Below, in pieces: positions 59,901-64,000 of a DNA stretch of 64,000 bases. This stretch comes from Calendula officinalis (lineage: Eukaryota; Streptophyta; Magnoliopsida; Asterales; Asteraceae), in assembly GCA_963853835.1 (NCBI GenBank), contig OY970827.1, positions 75,859,734 through 75,923,733 of the forward strand, written 5' to 3'. The stretch's first letter is position 1. The number at the start of each line of letters is the position of its first letter. A program made the translations under genes and the position numbers. The notes under the pieces were generated by a model that saw only the letters and a program-made list of their open reading frames with translations, had not been told where the DNA came from and ran no database searches.

Positions 59901-60623
59901 GTCCGCACCCACACATTTGACGATGATTGGGCAGTGATCGGATTGATCTCTTGGAAGCGCTGTGGCGGATACGTTAGGCCAAATGCCAAGAAATTCAGCA
60001 GAAACAAAGACCCTATCTAATTTACTTAACGAGGCACCATCGTCTTTTATCCAAGTGAATTTTCTCCCCCCAAGGTTTAATTCTGCCAGACCTGAATCGG
60101 AAATAAAACCGTTGAATTTATCAATGATCGATTGATAGAAATTTTGGCCTATTCTATCTTCTTTAGAACGGATGTCATTGAAGTCACCCAGTAAAATCCA
60201 GCATCCTGGGTTGGCTTGCATTAAAGATAAAAGATCTACCCACAATTATTGCCTATACGCGTTGTTACATGGAGCGTATATATTGGCAATGAAAATTTTT
60301 TCACTGCACCTTTTTACATGACCAATTGTAATTATAAAATTCCTTCCTGTGATTGAACCAACTTTGTTGAAGATAGACGGATCCCAGAGACTAATCAGTC
60401 CTCCAGATCTGCCCGATGCGGGAATTGCCTCGAACTGTACATTTTTATAACACCAGAGATTTTCGACTTTAATATTATGAACATTTGTAAATTGTGTTTC
60501 TTGAATTGCAATAAAGTTAATATTATAATTTCTTTGTAATGTTCTAATCCACTCCGCCTTATTAACCCCCCCCCCCCCCCCCCCCCCCCCGATACCTCTA
60601 ATGTTGATAGAGATGTAATTCAT
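56991..60623 (-). pseudogene. LINE ORF2: endonuclease and reverse transcriptase, broken
   Basis: From the ATG at 60623 (MNYISINIRGIG) comes an AP-type endonuclease with IQETQF, WILLGDFNDIRSKEDR and SDHCPIIV. An RT domain (59580-58519) follows with DKAPGPDGF, the FRPISLI block, KVDFDKAFDSVSW, SRGLGQGDPLSPFLF and the catalytic FADDVLF. After that come SGLKVNYTKSK, LPFKYLGITIG and a C-terminal zinc-binding-type region (57803-56991) with LFYSCPVSMNIW and WLMWKSRNNLAF. It nicks target DNA and copies the LINE RNA there. Breaks: a stop at about 60243-60245, another between 59712 and 59580, a shift near 58519-58619 and one at 57803-57966. A run of 25 G near the start encodes a glycine stretch. Confidence 0.85.
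60566..60590. repeat. (C)25 homopolymer inside LINE ORF2
   Basis: Twenty-five consecutive C on the plus strand (G on the coding strand), right after the INIRGIG motif of the endonuclease. Relatives normally have only two or three glycines here. Its length is likely to be unreliable in any assembly. Confidence 0.9.
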
Positions 60624-61990
60624 TGGATAACCGTCACATTCTCCTGGCTTGTGACTATATTTCTTCGAATCTCCTCATGGAACCCATTCAATTGGAAACC
60701 CAATTTATCACCAATCACCATTGTTTCGCTTACTTCCTTATCTACTCTTGCTTCCGAGTTTACAGATTCTGATACATGCGTATCAGAACTCGCAGCAGTG
60801 GTCGAGGCCATGCTAGATCTCCGTTGAGAAATTTTTCTACCTCTATCGCACATCCATCTCATCGGTGTCCTTTTTGGAATTGATCGGATAGGGATTTTCA
60901 TATTTTTTCTCTTGCTCGATATGAAAATAAATGACGCTGCTTCTGAAGTTTCATGCGCATGGGTATTTTTTAGGTCGAAAATTGGATCTGGATTATCCCC
61001 AATTGGATTAGGATCAATCATGTTTGGAATCACCTCTGGTGCGGGCCCCACCTCTTTATTATTCAATTGAGAATCCACATATTATTTTCGGGCATTAATG
61101 AATCATCCATGTTAGTAATTTTAGGCCCACATAGAGAATTTGAGCCCAAATCATCATCTGAGCCCAAAGGGAATTTAATAAAGTCTTCCTTGACAGGTGA
61201 TTGGATATTATAGCCGCCGATGACCGTTGTGGGTGGACTTAACTCGAGGTTGATTGTATCGAGACACGAAATGTCATTTGGTGTCACCCTGTCATTATTG
61301 TTGCTACTTTCTCCAACGTTCCCCTGAATCTTTTCAAATTCCGAAGACCGGCCAGTCGGAAATTGATCGTCGGTGTTTTCCCTGTCATTCATGGGTCTAT
61401 CATCATTCCACGATTGGTCTTCAAAGTCGCTACCGATATCCGAACCAGACTCAGAATCATCATTATCTCGAGCCCAACCGGATGTTTGGAGGTATTTGGG
61501 CTTCCAAAGTTCTTTGATTAGAATAGTGTAACTCATCCTTTTCCAAATTACAGACAACCGATCATGGATGGTGGCTTGAGTATCAACGAGAATGGCGACT
61601 TTGAAGAATGATAAGTCGGCCTCTGTATTAACAGCTGGTGGGGGAATAATCACTCTACCAATAGAATTGGTTATTTTTTTCATTATCTCCTCAGTCCACA
61701 GATGAGGTGGTAACCCTGATATTCTGAACCATGCAACTTTTTTGGAATTACTCGGGAATTTATGATATTCTCGTAGCCAGCTGAACCAAATCCCCCATAA
61801 TTTCTTATTAGCTAGGAATTCCCTAGCGATAATAGTACCATTAGCATGACTGAAATGCCGCCTAAATATTGGATTGTAATTTCCTCCGCTTTTAGTAATT
61901 CAACGATGTTGTCAAGTACCTGAATATTCTTTACTTCACCGTATTTGAGGGGATTACCAGATTTGTGGCCTCACCTTTATCGTGAATATG
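60620..61990 (-). pseudogene. LINE ORF1-like protein (DUF4283/RRM-type), broken
   Basis: The minus strand reads WFSWLREYHKFPSNSKKVAW then FRISGLPPHLWTEEIMKKI and FFKVAILVDTQATIHD. This is the conserved N-terminal domain found in ORF1 of plant L1 elements, which binds the LINE RNA. A long Asp/Ser-rich stretch (DNDDSESGSDIGSDFEDQSW) follows, then a second frame (61078-60620) with SKRKNMKIPIRSIPKRTP. The upstream part (above 61684) needs one frameshift to join. ORF1 ends at the start of ORF2 with a four-base overlap (60620-60623). Confidence 0.7.
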
Positions 61991-62101
61991 GATTGTTTTG
62001 ATGGGTGGTCGCCTGCCCTTTCGTCTCCTCGCCTGCCCTTTCATCTCCTCTCATCTTATTAGAAAATAGAATTAAATTTAATGAGTTTTAATTGTTTAGA
62101 T

Positions 62102-62626
62102 GAAATGGGTAATTAAAATAGGGAAAATGATAATGACAGCCTAACTAAGACGTCAAGACACGCATCAAAAACTTGTACAATAATCAATAACTGCCCCTTG
62201 CATTTTAGGAATCAACCCCCACCACTGAAAGTACAAACGATTTATGCACGTAACCACCTCTTAATGACAGCCCTAACAGCTGTCATTAACAAAACCCTTA
62301 AAATAGAGGTACGTTGAGAAATATCATGAAAATTAACCGGGACTTTAGATAGGAGTCGTGTTTTTTAGAAAAGCTAGAGGATATATTTTTTTTTTCAGAT
62401 AAGAAATAGGCAATATATAATATTATTAGGGATGAGATATAGAACTGGAAATTTAAACCCAAGATTATTATTACAACTTACTAGTTTATAACCCGTGATT
62501 AATCAAAGACGGCTTATAAAATTATTTGTCAATTTTTTTTGATAAATATATGTAACAATTTGAATATTTGTTAATAATAAACTAATTCATCGTAAATGTA
62601 AAAGATAATAATTAAATAACAATATA
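62102..62626. other. spacer with a possible small TIR element
   Basis: taatgacagcctaac (about 62130) and its near inverse within ccctaacagctgtcatta (about 62270-62288) could be the ends of a ~165-bp element. No duplication was verified. No gene. Confidence 0.35.
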
Positions 62627-62891
62627 CTCACTCTGTTCCTTAATAAAGTTCTCATTTCTCTTGGGCACATATTTTTAGAAGATAGTTAATGGTTGGTCCT
62701 TGGTAATAAATTTGATTAAAATATAGGGTTTTTTTTTTGAGAAAGAAAGTGTTTTTAGGAGATAATTAGTGGTGGGTATATTGTAATAATATTATTTTAT
62801 TGAGTGGATCCCTCCAATTTCAGAAATAGGAACTTTATTTTGGGACAAACATGTTAGGAGAAATGAGAACTTTAGTAAGGGACGGATGGAG
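62627..62891. mobile_element. Stowaway-like MITE, 'CTCCCTCCGTCCC' family, diverged
   Basis: The left end ctcactctgttccttaataa and right end ttagtaagggacggatggag are inverted copies next to TA, with the family's ggagaaatgagaac word before the right end. Confidence 0.72.
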
Positions 62892-64000
62892 TATTTGATA
62901 ACTTCAAATATTATGGATTATAAAAAACAAAGAATAAAACTTTATTCTTTGCAGTGTACTTCTGATCCCATTCCTGGTGACCAATTCTACAAAAGTCAGT
63001 TTTACTATTTCAATGAAAAAAAACGCAATTAATGGATGCAAAAATAGTTAAATACGCCTGTTTCCTGAAAGATACAGAGTATTTAACAAATATGAATTGA
63101 GTTATTTATATATGTTCCCATTAAAGAACAATATAGCTTACAAACTGAAGTAGCTAGAAACACCGATATGATATCTAACAAACATGATCAATCAAACTAA
63201 TGTTTCTTAAACTAACTTAACTACATAATTTATTAATTAATTACACAAACACCAAAAGAGTAAAGGTATTGGCTTAAAACCTGAGATAATAGAAGAGTCC
63301 ACTTAAATTAGGTATTTAATATTACATATTTAAAATTTATCTCAGACTTTTAATTTTCCAAATCCTTACATATTGATGTGGAGTATCAACGTGGACCTTC
63401 AAAAGTCAAACATAATTGGTCAAACTTTTTGTCATAATGCGATGAACGTCTTCCATTGCAGACTCCATGTGGATGAATTCGATTTTAAAATTGAACAAAT
63501 AAAGGGATAACAGAGCAATTGCAAACAACATCAATAGGGTTAGAACAACATAAACACTAATTATAACATTTCCTTCCATTCAGACATTTCATCAAACACT
63601 TGGTGGACCTAAACTTATACATTATTTGAATTTGATAATAACACTGATGAAATTCTCATTAGCATAAATCTCGAGAAACTCAATGAATGAAACTGATTAT
63701 ATAGATCAGAAAGAACAATGAATGAAACTTGTAGCTGATTTTCTATCAGTGTATTTGTCTTCTAAATTCAAATTGCTTGATGTGTAGTAAGAAAGATTAA
63801 AACCATCAAAAACTCATAATCAAAATCGTTAGTTTAGAACAACACAATCATAAAAAAACAAACTGGTTATTACCTTAAATGTGAATTCGTTTTCGGATTT
63901 TGGGTTGCTTGAGACATGTTGAGAGTTATAGAAGAAGAAGTGAACGGATTGTTGTGGCATCGATTTACATTAGTTTTCAATCACAACTTGAAACGGCTGG
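62892..64000. other. right-hand intergenic sequence
   Basis: AT-rich sequence without a recognisable gene. On the minus strand a possible first exon (ATG at 63960, donor at 63873) of 29 codons was considered but has no supporting motif. Confidence 0.35.

Larger units (their letters stand above)
56846..62086 (-). mobile_element. L1-clade LINE, nearly full length, inactive
   Basis: About 5.24 kb flanked by perfect 15-bp direct repeats tttaattgtttagat (56831-56845 and 62087-62101). The minus strand carries ORF1 then ORF2 and ends in a short A-run next to the duplication. This is the signature of target-primed reverse transcription. Several frameshifts and stops show it is no longer autonomous. 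Confidence 0.85.

Noticed and set aside
63874..63960. Possible first exon on the minus strand (29 codons then a good donor)
   Set aside because: No recognisable protein sequence, a competing ATG in another frame at 63917, and no downstream exon seen.

Overview
The window is nuclear DNA from a eudicot plant. The genes have introns with plant-type AT-rich intron sequence, the proteins are plant families (SOBIR1, a rhodanese-domain chloroplast protein, XRCC2, CYP71 P450s, a glyoxal-oxidase-like protein), and the spaces between them are filled with plant transposable elements. The style of the CYP71 proteins and of the repeats suggests Asteraceae, but this is an inference and not proven.

Layout. 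1-754 (minus): N-terminal half of a SOBIR1-type receptor kinase, running off the left edge. 755-8270: MITEs, SINEs and tandem duplications. 8271-10960 (plus): an RPA70-like single-strand-DNA-binding protein gene that ends about 160 bp before a clear Helitron 3' terminus. 11.1-13.7 kb: two 368-bp Mutator-type foldback elements in opposite orientation, a SINE and a Stowaway-like MITE. 13754-15391 (minus): intact glyoxal/aldehyde oxidase (copper radical oxidase). 16466-19371 (plus): ten-exon rhodanese-domain protein STR11. 19855-21359 (minus): an intronless CYP71-type P450 with two frameshifts. 26885-27787 (plus): XRCC2. 28-36 kb: hAT, SINE, Stowaway and MULE elements, several nested.

36-55 kb holds three intact two-exon CYP71 genes (36034-37696 plus, 41092-42825 minus, 52735-55264 minus) and a broken 5' duplicate (about 43.6-44.0 kb). 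A roughly 8-kb gag-only Gypsy-like retrotransposon (44298-52396) sits between the second and third gene. With the pseudogene at 20 kb this makes a local P450 family of five loci in 36 kb. No terpene synthase or other scaffold-forming enzyme is present, so a biosynthetic cluster cannot be claimed from this window.

56846-62086 (minus): a nearly full-length L1-type LINE with a 15-bp target-site duplication. The rest to 64000 is MITEs and sequence with no recognisable gene.

The host genes do unrelated jobs: immune co-receptor, recombination repair, chloroplast sulfurtransferase-like protein, wall or secreted oxidase, and specialised metabolism. I did not find a new defence or mobile system. The most informative content is the dense record of nested transposition, often with exact target-site duplications, the Helitron-linked RPA gene, and the structural history of the P450 array.
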